64,000 nt of DNA, from assembly GCA_024195265.1 (NCBI GenBank), contig JAJLRJ010000010.1, forward strand, positions 11,632,154 through 11,696,153, read 5' to 3'. This stretch comes from Dendrophyllia cribrosa. Its lineage: Eukaryota > Cnidaria > Anthozoa > Scleractinia > Dendrophylliidae. The notes under the pieces were generated by a model. That model did not search any database. It saw nothing but the letters and a program-made list of their open reading frames with translations, and had not been told where the DNA came from. Below are positions 1-8,112 of the stretch, piece after piece (position 1 is the stretch's first letter; every line of letters begins with the position of its first letter). A program made the translations under genes and the position numbers.

Positions 1-555
1 AAAAAAATCAAAAACGGGCAAAGGACTTCTGCTGGGATCGAAAAGTCCATTCAACAGCATCCCACTTCTCGGGGCACTTCTGTGAAGCTGAGCGAAGCGA
101 ACGAAGTGAGCCGCGCGAAACCTAAATTTGTAATTAAACCGCTGTCAAATATTGATCTGTTGAATTGGATTGAATATCTGAGGATTCCCAATTTCAAAGG
201 AATATTTGCAAGAGATGAAGCTATGCCTAAAAAACACAGCCCATGCATCATCAATCTTGATTCGCTTAAAAATGCAGGAACTCATTGGGTTTGTTGCGTC
301 CCATCGCATGATAGAAAATTCTTGTGGTATTTTGATAGTTTCGGCATGGGCTATCCTCTCGAATTTAAAAGTTCCAAACCTGTAATTTGGAACAGCAGTC
401 AGTATCAAAACATCAACAGTGTTTTTTGCGGGTATTATTGCCTTTATTTCCTGCATCAATGGTCGCAGGGGAAAGATTTCTATGATATTCTCCAACCTTT
501 CAGTTTGACTGACACAATGCAAAATGAGAAATTCATAAAACAATATTTCAACTGA
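1..555 (+). CDS. Adenain-like cysteine protease (Polinton PRO), 5' partial
   Basis: Adenovirus-type (C5 family) maturation protease, which in this class cleaves virion precursor proteins. The frame is open from base 1 to the TGA at 553-555, so the start is upstream or was lost. Family signatures are visible in order: His in THWVC, Asp in the YFDSFG segment, a Gln in SSQYQN, and the nucleophile Cys in FCGYYC. The conserved N-terminal segment NIDLLNWIEYL is present. The next gene begins 3 bases after its stop, the tight packing typical of virus-like elements. The first ~30 codons do not look conserved and may be junk or another exon. The domain itself looks intact. Confidence 0.85.
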   Translation, partial: KKIKNGQRTSAGIEKSIQQHPTSRGTSVKLSEANEVSRAKPKFVIKPLSNIDLLNWIEYLRIPNFKGIFARDEAMPKKHSPCIINLDSLKNAGTHWVCCVPSHDRKFLWYFDSFGMGYPLEFKSSKPVIWNSSQYQNINSVFCGYYCLYFLHQWSQGKDFYDILQPFSLTDTMQNEKFIKQYFN

Positions 556-557
556 AA

Positions 558-716
558 ATGGAATCATATTGCGTCAAAGAAAAAAGGTTCACTGATTGCG
601 TTGAACCATCCGGATATATGACTGCAAAAAATGGGAGAAAGATGTTTTTCTGCCATTGCGCTTCATGCGGAATTAAAAAAACAAGATTCGTGAAACAAGG
701 GAACTCGGGAAACTAA
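558..716 (+). CDS. Small zinc-ribbon-like protein (52 aa), Polinton accessory
   Basis: A short gene: ATG at 558, TAA at 714-716, starting 3 bases after the protease stop. The protein has Cys at residue 5, a conserved-looking NGRK stretch in the middle, then CHCASCG and a KTRFVK tail. The layout (Cys, nGR core, CxxCG, K-x-RF) resembles the small DUF5679-like proteins found in Polintons and other large DNA viruses. Function unknown; the Cys/His pattern suggests metal binding. The position between protease and PLA2 gene and the clean start and stop argue that it is real despite its size. Confidence 0.7.
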   Translation: MESYCVKEKRFTDCVEPSGYMTAKNGRKMFFCHCASCGIKKTRFVKQGNSGN

Positions 717-1336
717 GTCTGCCCTCACAAGGTGGGGGCTTTTTCGATATAGCCGACAGTCATTCACTCGGTGAAATTGCCTTAAAAAGCGGCGTGAAAG
801 GATTGACTAATCTTGGCCGTATTGGATTATCCAAAGCGGTTAAATCAGATTTTGCCAAACAAAAAATTAAAGGTGCGGTGAATAAATATCTTGATCAAGC
901 ATTGGACGCATTTGCAAGTGACATTTCAAAGAAATTAGATCCCTTATCCGGCCGTGGGATCGATGCTCATGCTTTGATAGGAAAACTTCCCAGACCGAAA
1001 AAAGGATTCACTCTCCCCGGACATAACTATACCGGCCCGTATAACCCATTGGAAAAGAAAGTCAGATTTGACGATACTGGAAAGATTCTGGAAATCTGGC
1101 AACAACCAACTGGAAAAACAGATGCAGTTTCTATGCAACACGATGTGGATTATTCAATCTGCGCAAAACAAACAGATCCACGCAAATGTAAAAATGAAGC
1201 AGACAGGAGAATGGTTGCCGCATTGGATGCTATTCCCTGGAAAGATAGACAATGGGGACATGCTTTGGCAAGAAACACAATCAACGCAAAACAAAAACTT
1301 GGTCTCGGTCTCCCAAAAAACGGGAAAAGATTTTGA
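677..1336 (+). CDS. Parvovirus-type phospholipase A2 domain protein (Polinton)
   Basis: The frame is open from 677 to the TGA at 1334-1336 but has no ATG near its start; GTG at 794 is only a formal start. The C-terminal half carries a PLA2 signature: a calcium-loop-like LPGHNYTGPYNPL, then the catalytic pair in QHDVDYSIC, then KCKNEADRRM and a following helix. This matches the PLA2 of parvovirus VP1 capsid proteins, which in parvoviruses helps particles leave endosomes. A role in this element is inferred from that. The N-terminal part is basic and helical, with a Gly-rich QGGGF stretch that could be an adenain-type cleavage site (speculative). It overlaps the formal start of the integrase frame. 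Confidence 0.75.
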   Translation, partial: KNKIRETRELGKLSLPSQGGGFFDIADSHSLGEIALKSGVKGLTNLGRIGLSKAVKSDFAKQKIKGAVNKYLDQALDAFASDISKKLDPLSGRGIDAHALIGKLPRPKKGFTLPGHNYTGPYNPLEKKVRFDDTGKILEIWQQPTGKTDAVSMQHDVDYSICAKQTDPRKCKNEADRRMVAALDAIPWKDRQWGHALARNTINAKQKLGLGLPKNGKRF

Positions 1337-2286
1337 GTGAAGGCTGGACTCAAAATCTAGCAAATGAACTTCACCAGCCAGTAAGGAGAAGATTTCCAAA
1401 GAGAAGAGTTATTGCATATGGCGTTGACAACATCTGGGCAGCTGATCTGGTTGAGATGGGAAAATTTTCAAAGTGGAACAAAGGAATAAGATATCTCCTG
1501 ATGGTGATCGATGTTTTCTCAAAGTTCGGTTTCATTCGCCCCTTGAAAGACAAGCGAGGGCAATCAGTCGCCGATGCTTTCCGATCCATATTTGCGAAGC
1601 GAAAACCGAAGATGCTTTGGACTGATAAAGGAAGTGAATTTTTCAATGGAACAATGAAAGATCTCCTTGACTTGAATAGGATAAAATTGTATACCACAGA
1701 AAATGAAGAAAAATCATCGGTTGCCGAGCGCTGGAACAAGACGATGAAGGAGAAACTCTTTAAGATGTTTTCTGCTAACAATAATACAATATACTGGGAC
1801 CAACTGGGCAGGTTAGTGGATCAATATAATCATCGTTTTCATTCGAGCATTCGGATGAGCCCCGCAGAGGCGAGCAAACAGAAAAATGAGAGGCAGGTGT
1901 TCGCTAATTTATATGGAGACCTAATTTATGCTAAACGCAACCCGGCAAAATTCAAGGTTGGCGACAGAGTTAGAATATCAAAATATAAGCGAAAGATATT
2001 CGACAAAGGTTTCACGCCGAACTGGACAGAGGAGATATTTGTTATCGATGAGGTTTTAAACACAAATCCTGTAACGTATAAATTAGCCGATCTGTTGGGA
2101 GAACCGATCAAAGGAAGCTTCTATGAACAGGAAGTTCAAAAGACAACGCAAGATGTATTTCGCATTGAAAAGGTTATTCGCCGTGATAATAAGCGAAAAC
2201 TCGCGCTTGTAAAATGGACAGGCTACCCTGATAAATTTAATTCATGGATCCCTTTTGGGGATTTGAAAAAACTAGCACACGGTTAA
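1252..2286 (+). CDS. Polinton integrase (DDE, rve) with C-terminal chromodomain
   Basis: Retroviral-type integrase. The catalytic triad is visible: Asp65 in WAADLVEM, Asp125 in WTDKGSEF and Glu159 in VAERWNK. An SH3-like stretch (KFKVGDRVRISKYKR) and a C-terminal chromodomain (DVFRIEKV ... ALVKWTGYP ... SWIP) follow, as in Polinton integrases. The N-terminal zinc-binding HHCC domain is missing and the first ~35 residues read through the end of the PLA2 gene in another frame. So the true protein probably starts upstream in a deleted part, or the gene is 5' truncated. The catalytic core and chromodomain look undamaged. Confidence 0.88.
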   Translation: MGTCFGKKHNQRKTKTWSRSPKKREKILSEGWTQNLANELHQPVRRRFPKRRVIAYGVDNIWAADLVEMGKFSKWNKGIRYLLMVIDVFSKFGFIRPLKDKRGQSVADAFRSIFAKRKPKMLWTDKGSEFFNGTMKDLLDLNRIKLYTTENEEKSSVAERWNKTMKEKLFKMFSANNNTIYWDQLGRLVDQYNHRFHSSIRMSPAEASKQKNERQVFANLYGDLIYAKRNPAKFKVGDRVRISKYKRKIFDKGFTPNWTEEIFVIDEVLNTNPVTYKLADLLGEPIKGSFYEQEVQKTTQDVFRIEKVIRRDNKRKLALVKWTGYPDKFNSWIPFGDLKKLAHG

Positions 2287-2304
2287 TAGTTTATTGAAAA
2301 GTTT

Positions 2305-2356
2305 TAATGATATGCGGCCACAGCGTGGCCTAATGATATGCGGCCACAGCGTGGCC
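2305..2356 (+). terminator. Tandem hairpins between convergent Polinton genes
   Basis: A 26-bp unit occurs twice. Each copy contains GGCCAC-AGC-GTGGCC, a 6-bp stem with a 3-nt loop. It lies 19 bases after the integrase stop and 24 bases before the stop of the convergent minus-strand gene. It may act as a bidirectional transcript end, but no polyadenylation signal is placed here and function is inferred from position only. Confidence 0.4.
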
Positions 2357-2379
2357 CAAAAAGTTTTCCTGTTTCAGTA

Positions 2380-2835
2380 TCATGAGACAGTCTTCCAGAA
2401 AATTGATTCTTCTTCGCAGATTCCACGAATGACTTTCATGTTCGCCTTGAATGTTCGAATTGGGACAGCGCAATAACAAAGTGCCTTCTTCTTGGCGGAA
2501 GAAATCGCTTCAGAGAATTTTTTCACAAGCTGAATGAGTGCGTCTTCGGTGTGTGCGATTTCATCCTCCAAACCTTCATAGGTAATCTGTAACCGCGTCA
2601 TGTTCATAGACTTCCTCAAAAGATCTGCCATCTTTTGCTTTCTTTCTTGTTTTGAGGTTGTTGCCTGCTCACCCGCATATTTTGTTTGAATATCTTTAAA
2701 ACATTTGTCGAGATTTGGTTTAATCTCTGGGTATTTTTCACCAAGACTGCCTAACGTTTGGCGTACTTCTTGAAGCATGATGTGGAATGAACAATAAGTG
2801 TCTATATTTCCTTTATCACCTGAGAATTGCATCAC
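2380..2835 (-). CDS. Hypothetical helical protein (151 aa), Polinton minus-strand gene
   Basis: Unrecognised. An ATG-started frame of 151 codons on the minus strand, convergent with the integrase. The protein is rich in Lys, Glu and Gln and predicted by eye to be largely helical/coiled coil (EQATTSKQERKQKMADLLRK region). Two Cys near the C-terminal third (ALCYCAVP) are notable. Position and compact spacing suggest a late or accessory gene of the same element, as Polintons carry genes on both strands. It could be a structural or scaffolding protein, but no family motif is visible. Confidence 0.5.
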   Translation of the reverse strand: MMQFSGDKGNIDTYCSFHIMLQEVRQTLGSLGEKYPEIKPNLDKCFKDIQTKYAGEQATTSKQERKQKMADLLRKSMNMTRLQITYEGLEDEIAHTEDALIQLVKKFSEAISSAKKKALCYCAVPIRTFKANMKVIRGICEEESIFWKTVS

Positions 2836-2960
2836 CTTCTACCACGTTCTAGACATGTGGCATATGATGCAATACCATCTGGCAATATTGCGTTGGCGTG
2901 TCACATTCATATTCCAATATTGCGTTGGCGTGTCAGAATATGAATGTTTTACATTCATAT

Positions 2961-3221
2961 TCATGATTTCAAAACACCGCTTTCTTTCAATTCCCGATAA
3001 ATTTCCCCGAGGATGAAACTTTGCTTTTGGAATTCATTTTTGAGAATCTTGTGTTCCTCTTGGAGATTTATCATTGTCTCATAGATGAGTTCTATTTCTT
3101 CTTCTTCCTCCATCTCCGAATCAGAGACAATGAATTCCTCGTCAGATGTTGTGGGGGTTTCATCGTCGCTTCGCTCAGCTTCATGATCGCTTTCGTCGAT
3201 AGATGTATTTTTGAGGGTCAT
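2961..3221 (-). CDS. Hypothetical acidic coiled-coil protein (86 aa), Polinton minus-strand gene
   Basis: Unrecognised short protein with ATG start. The N-terminal half is very acidic and Ser/Thr-rich (SDDETPTTSDEE, then a Glu run). The C-terminal half is a likely coiled coil (EEHKILKNEFQKQSFILGEIYREL). It lies upstream of the 151-aa gene on the same strand with a 125-base gap. Acidic Ser/Glu stretches with a coiled coil are common in small accessory proteins, so no function is assigned. Low-complexity composition lowers certainty that it is a gene. Confidence 0.42.
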   Translation of the reverse strand: MTLKNTSIDESDHEAERSDDETPTTSDEEFIVSDSEMEEEEEIELIYETMINLQEEHKILKNEFQKQSFILGEIYRELKESGVLKS

Positions 3222-3266
3222 TTTGAAAGGAAAGATTTCTTTTCTGGATTTTTTTTTGCCAGAATT

Positions 3267-3416
3267 TATTCGGAATTTTTGAGAGAGAATTTTTTGCCAG
3301 AATTTTTGGGAGAGAATTTCTTGCTAGAATTTTTGGGAGAGAATTTCTTGCTAGAATTTTTGGGAGAGAATTTTTTGCCAGAATTTTTGGGAGAGAATTT
3401 TATGCTAGAATTTTTC
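3267..3416. repeat. 27-bp tandem repeat, about five copies
   Basis: Unit AGAATTTTTGGGAGAGAATT plus a variable 7-base tail, repeated head to tail with few differences. The 27-bp period keeps a plus-strand frame open, but the translation is a repetitive LGENFLLEF peptide and is not taken as a gene. Confidence 0.85.
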
Positions 3417-3430
3417 GTAGTTAAGGATTG

Positions 3431-3612
3431 GGAGAACTGGCTCAAATCTATTTCACGCTATTCTCGAACGTTTATCATTGTGTTGTAATTGGCTATTGCG
3501 AGAACTGGTTCAAATCTATTTCACGCTATTCTCGAACGTTTACCATTGTGTTGACGTTATGAACGGGTTGCCATTGTGTTGTGTCACGTCATGAACGGGT
3601 TGCCATTGTGTT
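3431..3612. repeat. Direct repeats near the possible Polinton end
   Basis: A ~55-bp unit ending CGAACGTTTA(T/C)CATTGTGTTG occurs twice, followed by two copies of ATGAACGGGTTGCCATTGTG. A partly inverted echo (AAACGTTCACTAATAGCGTG) follows at ~3629. This could be the terminal repeat region of the Polinton. Confidence 0.6.
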
Positions 3613-3716
3613 GAACTTAGGAAATTAAAAAAACGTTCACTAATAGCGTGAAATAGAAGTGAGAAATGACCTTGGAATTTGGGAAATTGAACAAATTCTT
3701 TGTGCTAAATTTTGGC

Positions 3717-3992
3717 GTAAGTAGTTGATAATAGACAATCCTAGGCCACTTTCAATTAACCCCAAATTTTCACACAATTTGACACATTTTTCTTTTCCCA
3801 ATTATTCGCTAAAAATCACCAATTCCAACTTATTTTATCTTAAGTGTAATTCAACACGACTTTATCTTTTCTGTTCAGTTCCAACAACTTCCCAATTCGT
3901 TGAAATGAAGGGGAAATGAGGTTTTGGTTATTTATGTGAAAATTTGGGGTTAATTGAAAGTGGCCTAGGATTGTCTATTATCAACTACTTAC
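3717..3992. repeat. Long perfect inverted repeat (hairpin MITE), 276 bp
   Basis: Left arm 3717-3775 and right arm 3935-3992 are reverse complements over about 58 bp, beginning GTAAGTAGTTGATAATAGAC. No coding potential in the ~160-bp centre. Foldback/MITE structure; no target duplication recognised. Confidence 0.88.
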
Positions 3993-4102
3993 AAGTAGGC
4001 ACTGCACTCCGGAATGAGATTATCGGATTATCACACCTACAGCTGTATAGCTACTTATCAACTATTCCCTAAAAACTCAAAAAAGGTTCACAGTACCCTT
4101 AA

Positions 4103-4263
4103 AGGCCCTGTTCACCCAATCTGCTTTGCGCGCCCAGGCTGATTTTCGCACAGACGGAAAATCGAAAAATCGACGTGCCAGCCAATCATAACGCTACATT
4201 GAACAATTGAACCGTTTCAAAACAAAAACAAGCGCGCAAAGCAGATTGGGTGAACATGGGCCT
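4103..4263. mobile_element. TTAA-flanked MITE, 161 bp
   Basis: TIRs AGGCCCTGTTCACCCAATCT and its near-exact reverse complement at the other end, each flanked by TTAA (4099-4102 and 4264-4267). TTAA duplication is typical of piggyBac-type elements. A related, partly truncated copy in the opposite orientation lies at 12562-12665. Confidence 0.85.
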
Positions 4264-4267
4264 TTAA

Positions 4268-5220
4268 ATGTTGCTAATTCTTAAGATGTTAAAAATATGT
4301 GCCTTGATGTAAGACCTATGGTATCACTAAATTGATGATTACTAATTACCCCATATCCACATAAGTCACAACAACATCAAGCCTCCGTTGCAGTTCATTT
4401 CCACCTCAGTCCCCTCCCCCCTCCGTCTCCTCGTTTTGCGTCTCTTTGACCACGTCTTTGTGCTATTTTCTACGCCCCTTCTCTTTCCTTCTCTACTTTT
4501 CTGTCTCTTTGTGTGTGTGTGTGTGTGAGGGTTCGGTGGTCGGTGGAGCAAACCGCCCGGGGGAGGCCCGGACGTTTCGTATTGACGAGTTGGCTCATAG
4601 AAGCCCCATTGATCACTCATTGTCCGGATTGTCAAGCTAATCCCACTTTCTACAGATATAAATCACGACTATTGAAATTATAGAAGGAACCACTGCTCGT
4701 TTTGGAAACTGGCTATAGTAAGTTTTGCTCAGTTACAAATCTGGGTTGTTGAAATATCCAAAGAGAATTATCTTCCTTAAGGTAAAAGCTCGACTAGCTT
4801 TTGACGCACGGTCAGATTGGAACAATAATGAGCTTGAAAGAACCTCTTTGACCTTTTCAAAGACTTAGGCGTTTATGTTTCCATAAGAGCGCTTGCTTTC
4901 GCAATATTTACACATTTGCACTCTGACGTCAGTCCCTCTCCTCTCCTTCCTCACTTCTTCGCCTTAACTTCTATACACTTTTAAGTGAGACAATCCCTTT
5001 AAAAAGGGAATGTCTCGGCTGATATATCACGTGTTTTCATGATTTAGCCTAGAGCTAGCTTTAGGCGTTACTTACATCCGCATAATATGCATCCAAACTG
5101 TTCTACTTAACGAAATGTTTGGTCAGTAATTTCTTCTGAATAATAATCGCGTTCCGCCGGAAATTCAATCGAACGCGTCTCCATATACTGTGATTACTGC
5201 TAGTATATATATATATATAT
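4268..5220. other. No gene recognised
   Basis: Nothing identifiable except a short (TG)n run near 4510 and (TA)n at ~5205-5222. Short frames here are not conserved-looking. Confidence 0.5.
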
Positions 5221-5260
5221 AGATTTGTAGAGATGGATTACTTGGTCGAAGACATTTATT

Positions 5261-5311
5261 CACTGCTACTCAGAGTTTCATGCTTCTTACGAAGCAATCA
5301 TCAGGCAACTG
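5261..5311 (-). ncRNA. Hammerhead ribozyme-like motif in Penelope-like 3' region
   Basis: On the minus strand CTGATGA (5304-5298) is followed by a 6-bp stem II (TGCTTC / GAAGCA, loop GTAA), then GAAAC (5279-5275). A very short stem III comes next and the potential cleavage triplet GTA before GCAGTG. Stem I can form between GTTGC upstream and GCAGT downstream. This is the short-stem-III type I layout reported for Penelope-like elements. A U-U mismatch at the base of stem II may weaken activity. Confidence 0.68.
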
Positions 5312-5401
5312 CCTACAATAACGGATACATAGAATACATACAAAATTTGAAATTACAGAACAATACCTAATGGCGTGACGTGCAGAGATATGATTGGTTA
5401 A

Positions 5402-5983
5402 CTAAACGAATACAGTTTTCAACAGGAATTTCTTAGAATGTCTACAAGTAGATAGGAGTTCGCTTCTATTGTTCAGTGTTGACATTTCGGGTCTGCATAT
5501 GATGAAATATTTTTCCCATAAACATAAATTACAACGATTGTTTACATTTGAATACGATCTTGCTTGTTTAATCTTACGCCATTTGATGTTGTAAATGACG
5601 TCTCTTTCTTTTAAGCTCCAGATGTATTTGCTTAATTCTGTTGCATGCTTGTATTTTTCATTTCTAAATGAGCATACATGATTTCTGTATCTTAATTTAA
5701 ACGCTGTGTCACAAAGTCCGACGTATGTCTCTTTGGAGGATGATGTTGTGACTTCAGCTTGGTAAATGATGTTTGTGTCGTTGCATTTTCCGTTCATGGG
5801 GCACGTGCTTGGGTTCCGGCAGTTACAATTACTATCTTGGGTGAGATCAGACTTATTAATTTGTGATTTGTTGTGGTTGGATATAATCGATTTTATATTA
5901 TTCATGCAGCTGTAGCTCAATTTCAGCGTATTCCGGTTGAAAATCTTGTGGAGTGGATTTGATTTGGGAAAGTGTTGATCAAT
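5402..5983 (-). pseudogene. Penelope-like GIY-YIG endonuclease domain fragment
   Basis: Open frame of ~194 codons. It reads through a conserved pre-endonuclease segment ([17 protein letters not shown]), Cys-rich [15 protein letters not shown], the GIY-YIG pair in degenerate form (IIYQAEV and ETYVGLCD), a catalytic-type Arg in LRYRNH, and the C-terminal WEKYFI ... [12 protein letters not shown] block. In Penelope-like elements this endonuclease nicks the target for target-primed reverse transcription. No RT domain precedes it, so the copy is truncated and listed as a pseudogene. The endonuclease part itself carries no stop. Confidence 0.85.
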
Positions 5984-6047
5984 CTACATATCGCTCTAGT
6001 TTATCTATTGAGCACTTTTATAGCTGATGAAGTCTTCAATTCATTAT

Positions 6048-6078
<31 letters not shown>

Positions 6079-6150
6079 CTAGCCTATATAGCCTAGCCTA
6101 TATATATATATGTATATATTTATATATTTATATATATATATATATTTATT
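6048..6150. repeat. TA-rich microsatellite tract
   Basis: Long (TA)n and TATATTTA runs; a similar run lies at 6440-6470. Confidence 0.9.
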
Positions 6151-6430
6151 TTACTGGTTTAAGTTCATTTGTGTTATTTATATTCGTCAAAAAGGCCTAG
6201 AAGCCTTCCAGTCAGCTCCTGTGAAAACACTGAAAATTGTTCGGGAGGCCCGTGAGCCATAAAGCCTAAAGTTCGGCTGCGTTATTGCGTGGTCGTCCTG
6301 GTGGTGTAGTGGTTAACACATCGACGCTAGAAAGTCGGGGACGCGGGTTCGAATCCCGATCAGGACAATTTTTAAGGTTTTCACTTTGTGTTTATTTATT
6401 CTTTATTTTACTGGTTTAAGTTCATTTGTG

Positions 6431-6440
<10 letters not shown>
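6145..6440. repeat. Direct repeat pair flanking a tRNA-like insert
   Basis: About 38 bp (core TTTACTGGTTTAAGTTCATT) occur at 6145-6183 and again at 6402-6440, flanking ~220 bp that contain the tRNA-like sequence. This is either a long target duplication or a local tandem duplication. Confidence 0.7.
6295..6366 (+). mobile_element. tRNA-like sequence (SINE head or tRNA pseudogene)
   Basis: 72 nt that fold as a tRNA: 7-bp acceptor stem (GTCCTGG / TCAGGAC), 4-bp D stem, and a T stem with TTCGAAT loop. Box A (TGGTGTAGTGG) and box B (GGTTCGAATCC) are both present. The anticodon loop has 8 instead of 7 nt and one T-stem pair is broken, so a working tRNA is unlikely. A Pol III promoter could still be active. 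Confidence 0.65.
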
Positions 6441-6468
<28 letters not shown>

Positions 6469-6471
<3 letters not shown>

Positions 6472-7736
6472 CTGAGCCTAACAGCGTCGCTCTCTGAACA
6501 GAAAGCCGATGATATTAAAGCTTAACTAAGGTGAAAGGTCTTAAGCACAAGAATTAAGATTGACGACCGGGCTATTTTTCAATTTTAGTAATTCTCAAGA
6601 ACAGTATTTCGCGACCGTCTGCACTATACATTTAGACCGTACAAAAGTTCACAAAAACAACGCCGTCTATAATAACTAGTATGACTACTTTCCATCACAC
6701 CGTGCACGTCTCCTTGACTGTACTCAAGAATAACTAGTACGACTACTTTCCGAATAAAAGACACTTGTTGCTTGTCAAAAATTGCCCGAGAAACTGATTT
6801 GGAAATCAAAATTGCAAACAATAAACAAACATATTTGCATAAGGCGACGCGAGTGAAGATAGAACTATAAAATCCAAGTCTTGTTTTGTTTACATAAAAT
6901 CGCTTTTCAATCTATGTAATGAATGAACAAACACAAAAATGGACAACACAATCTTCCGAAAAATTTAATTCAAATCTCCATAAGTTTATGTTTAAAAGCA
7001 AAACGCATACATGTACCATTTATAGCGCATCGAGTTCGAGCTGTCTTCGATGAAATTTAAGAAATCGATACAACTGAATTTAAGTACGTTTTAAAAACAA
7101 TTCTCCAAAACTAACAAGAACACAAAGAAAAAGTCAATCACAGGATTGATTTCAACATAAATTCCCATCGAAAAATGTAATCTGTTTTACATTTAAGTCC
7201 CTCGCTTGCTTGGAAATTCTTTAAATCTCCGCTTCCTAGGTTCTGAAATCCGTAATAAAAACAAACATCTCCCCGCATTGATAGAAACGTATAAAGTTCC
7301 TCGAAGCAAGATTTTATCCCTGAAAGCTCTTCTTTTTCCACTAAAGTGGCTTCTGAGTATCCCTTAATTAGCATCCCTGTCTTGAGTAGCAAACCCCGAA
7401 AAAATGCAGGGAAATAACGACTTTACTTCTCCGTTAAACACCGCGAAAGATCCAATTGCAACTACAAAAGTGTTTACCGAGCTGACGGCTGTGTAGCCGC
7501 GCGAAAAACATAGCCTAGCTTTGCTTTCAAAATTGCTAAGATCCCTGATGTTGTGTGACGTCATACGCGCCCGCGAGTTGGCCTTGCGCGACGCGCCGAC
7601 GGGCGCACCGACACTCGTGTCACGGAGGCGCGTCCGCGAAACATTCCGCTAGCCATGACCATGAAGAATGACGAGCATAGGTTATTTGAGAATGGGGCTC
7701 CGCTGCGGGCCTTCAGTCCACGAGAGCTCCGCTATT
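6469..7736. repeat. 1.27-kb dispersed repeat, copy A (uninterrupted)
   Basis: Begins GCTGAGCCTAACAGCGTCGC after a (TA)n run and ends GAGAGCTCCGCTAT. The same sequence recurs at 57205-60823, where a LINE has been inserted. No coding frame with recognisable similarity; family unknown. Copy A preserves the empty site of that LINE at ~7360. Confidence 0.88.
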
Positions 7737-7845
7737 AGAGAGCTTAAGCATTGACGTAAAAGACTGGGTTGCAGGTTTCGTTTTCGGGGGGAAAAATAAA
7801 AACTTAAGCAGAGGCTCCAAACGACGACGGCCTCAAATATCTCGT

Positions 7846-8112
7846 TTGGATATGTCGTTGTTTAGAGAAATAGGGCTTCTTCTTCTCCTCGTGCAAAACT
7901 ATGGTTTGACTGACGATGAAGAATTCCTATTACTGTATGAGCAATATTTTTCTAGAAACCCAGATTTTCCGTACCACGGTTACCCTGCTTTCGACCTTGA
8001 AGAAGTCGATGAATCTGAGTGCTTGGCTGAGTTCAGATTTAGAAAAAGAGATATAGTGGCTCTTGCAGACGTCCTTCAAATTCCTGCCATCATTAAATGT
8101 GAACAAAGATAA
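7846..8112 (+). pseudogene. PIF/Harbinger (HARBI1-like) transposase N-terminal fragment
   Basis: An 88-codon frame. The C-terminal half, EFRFRKRDIVALADVLQIP followed by IKCEQR, matches the start of HARBI1-like nucleases, a DDE transposase family. The frame stops where the family continues with the conserved EGLC/RL-YP block, and no DDE region follows. It is therefore an isolated exon or a decayed 5' fragment. The acidic stretch before the block (DLEEVDESECLAE) is also typical of such proteins. Confidence 0.62.

Larger units (their letters stand above)
1..3640 (+). mobile_element. Polinton/Maverick (adintovirus-like) element remnant
   Basis: Four genes on the plus strand (adenain-like protease, small zinc ribbon, PLA2-domain protein, retroviral-type integrase with chromodomain) face two genes on the minus strand. 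This gene set is characteristic of Polintons/Mavericks and related adintoviruses. No DNA polymerase B, packaging ATPase or capsid gene is visible, so the window shows only one end or an internally deleted copy; the left part runs off the window. Repeats at 3.24-3.61 kb may be terminal. The right border is not resolved. Confidence 0.8.
5225..5983 (-). mobile_element. Penelope-like element, 5'-truncated 3' part
   Basis: Minus-strand Penelope-like retroelement: the C-terminal endonuclease region is followed by a 3' sequence carrying a hammerhead-like motif. The reverse transcriptase part is missing upstream. Confidence 0.8.

Noticed and set aside
3021..3488. 155-codon plus-strand frame with LGENFLLEF repeats
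   Set aside because: Created by the 27-bp tandem repeat and antisense to the acidic protein gene.
6295..6366. Functional tRNA gene
   Set aside because: The anticodon loop has 8 nt and a T-stem pair is broken; flanking direct repeats suggest a SINE or pseudogene.
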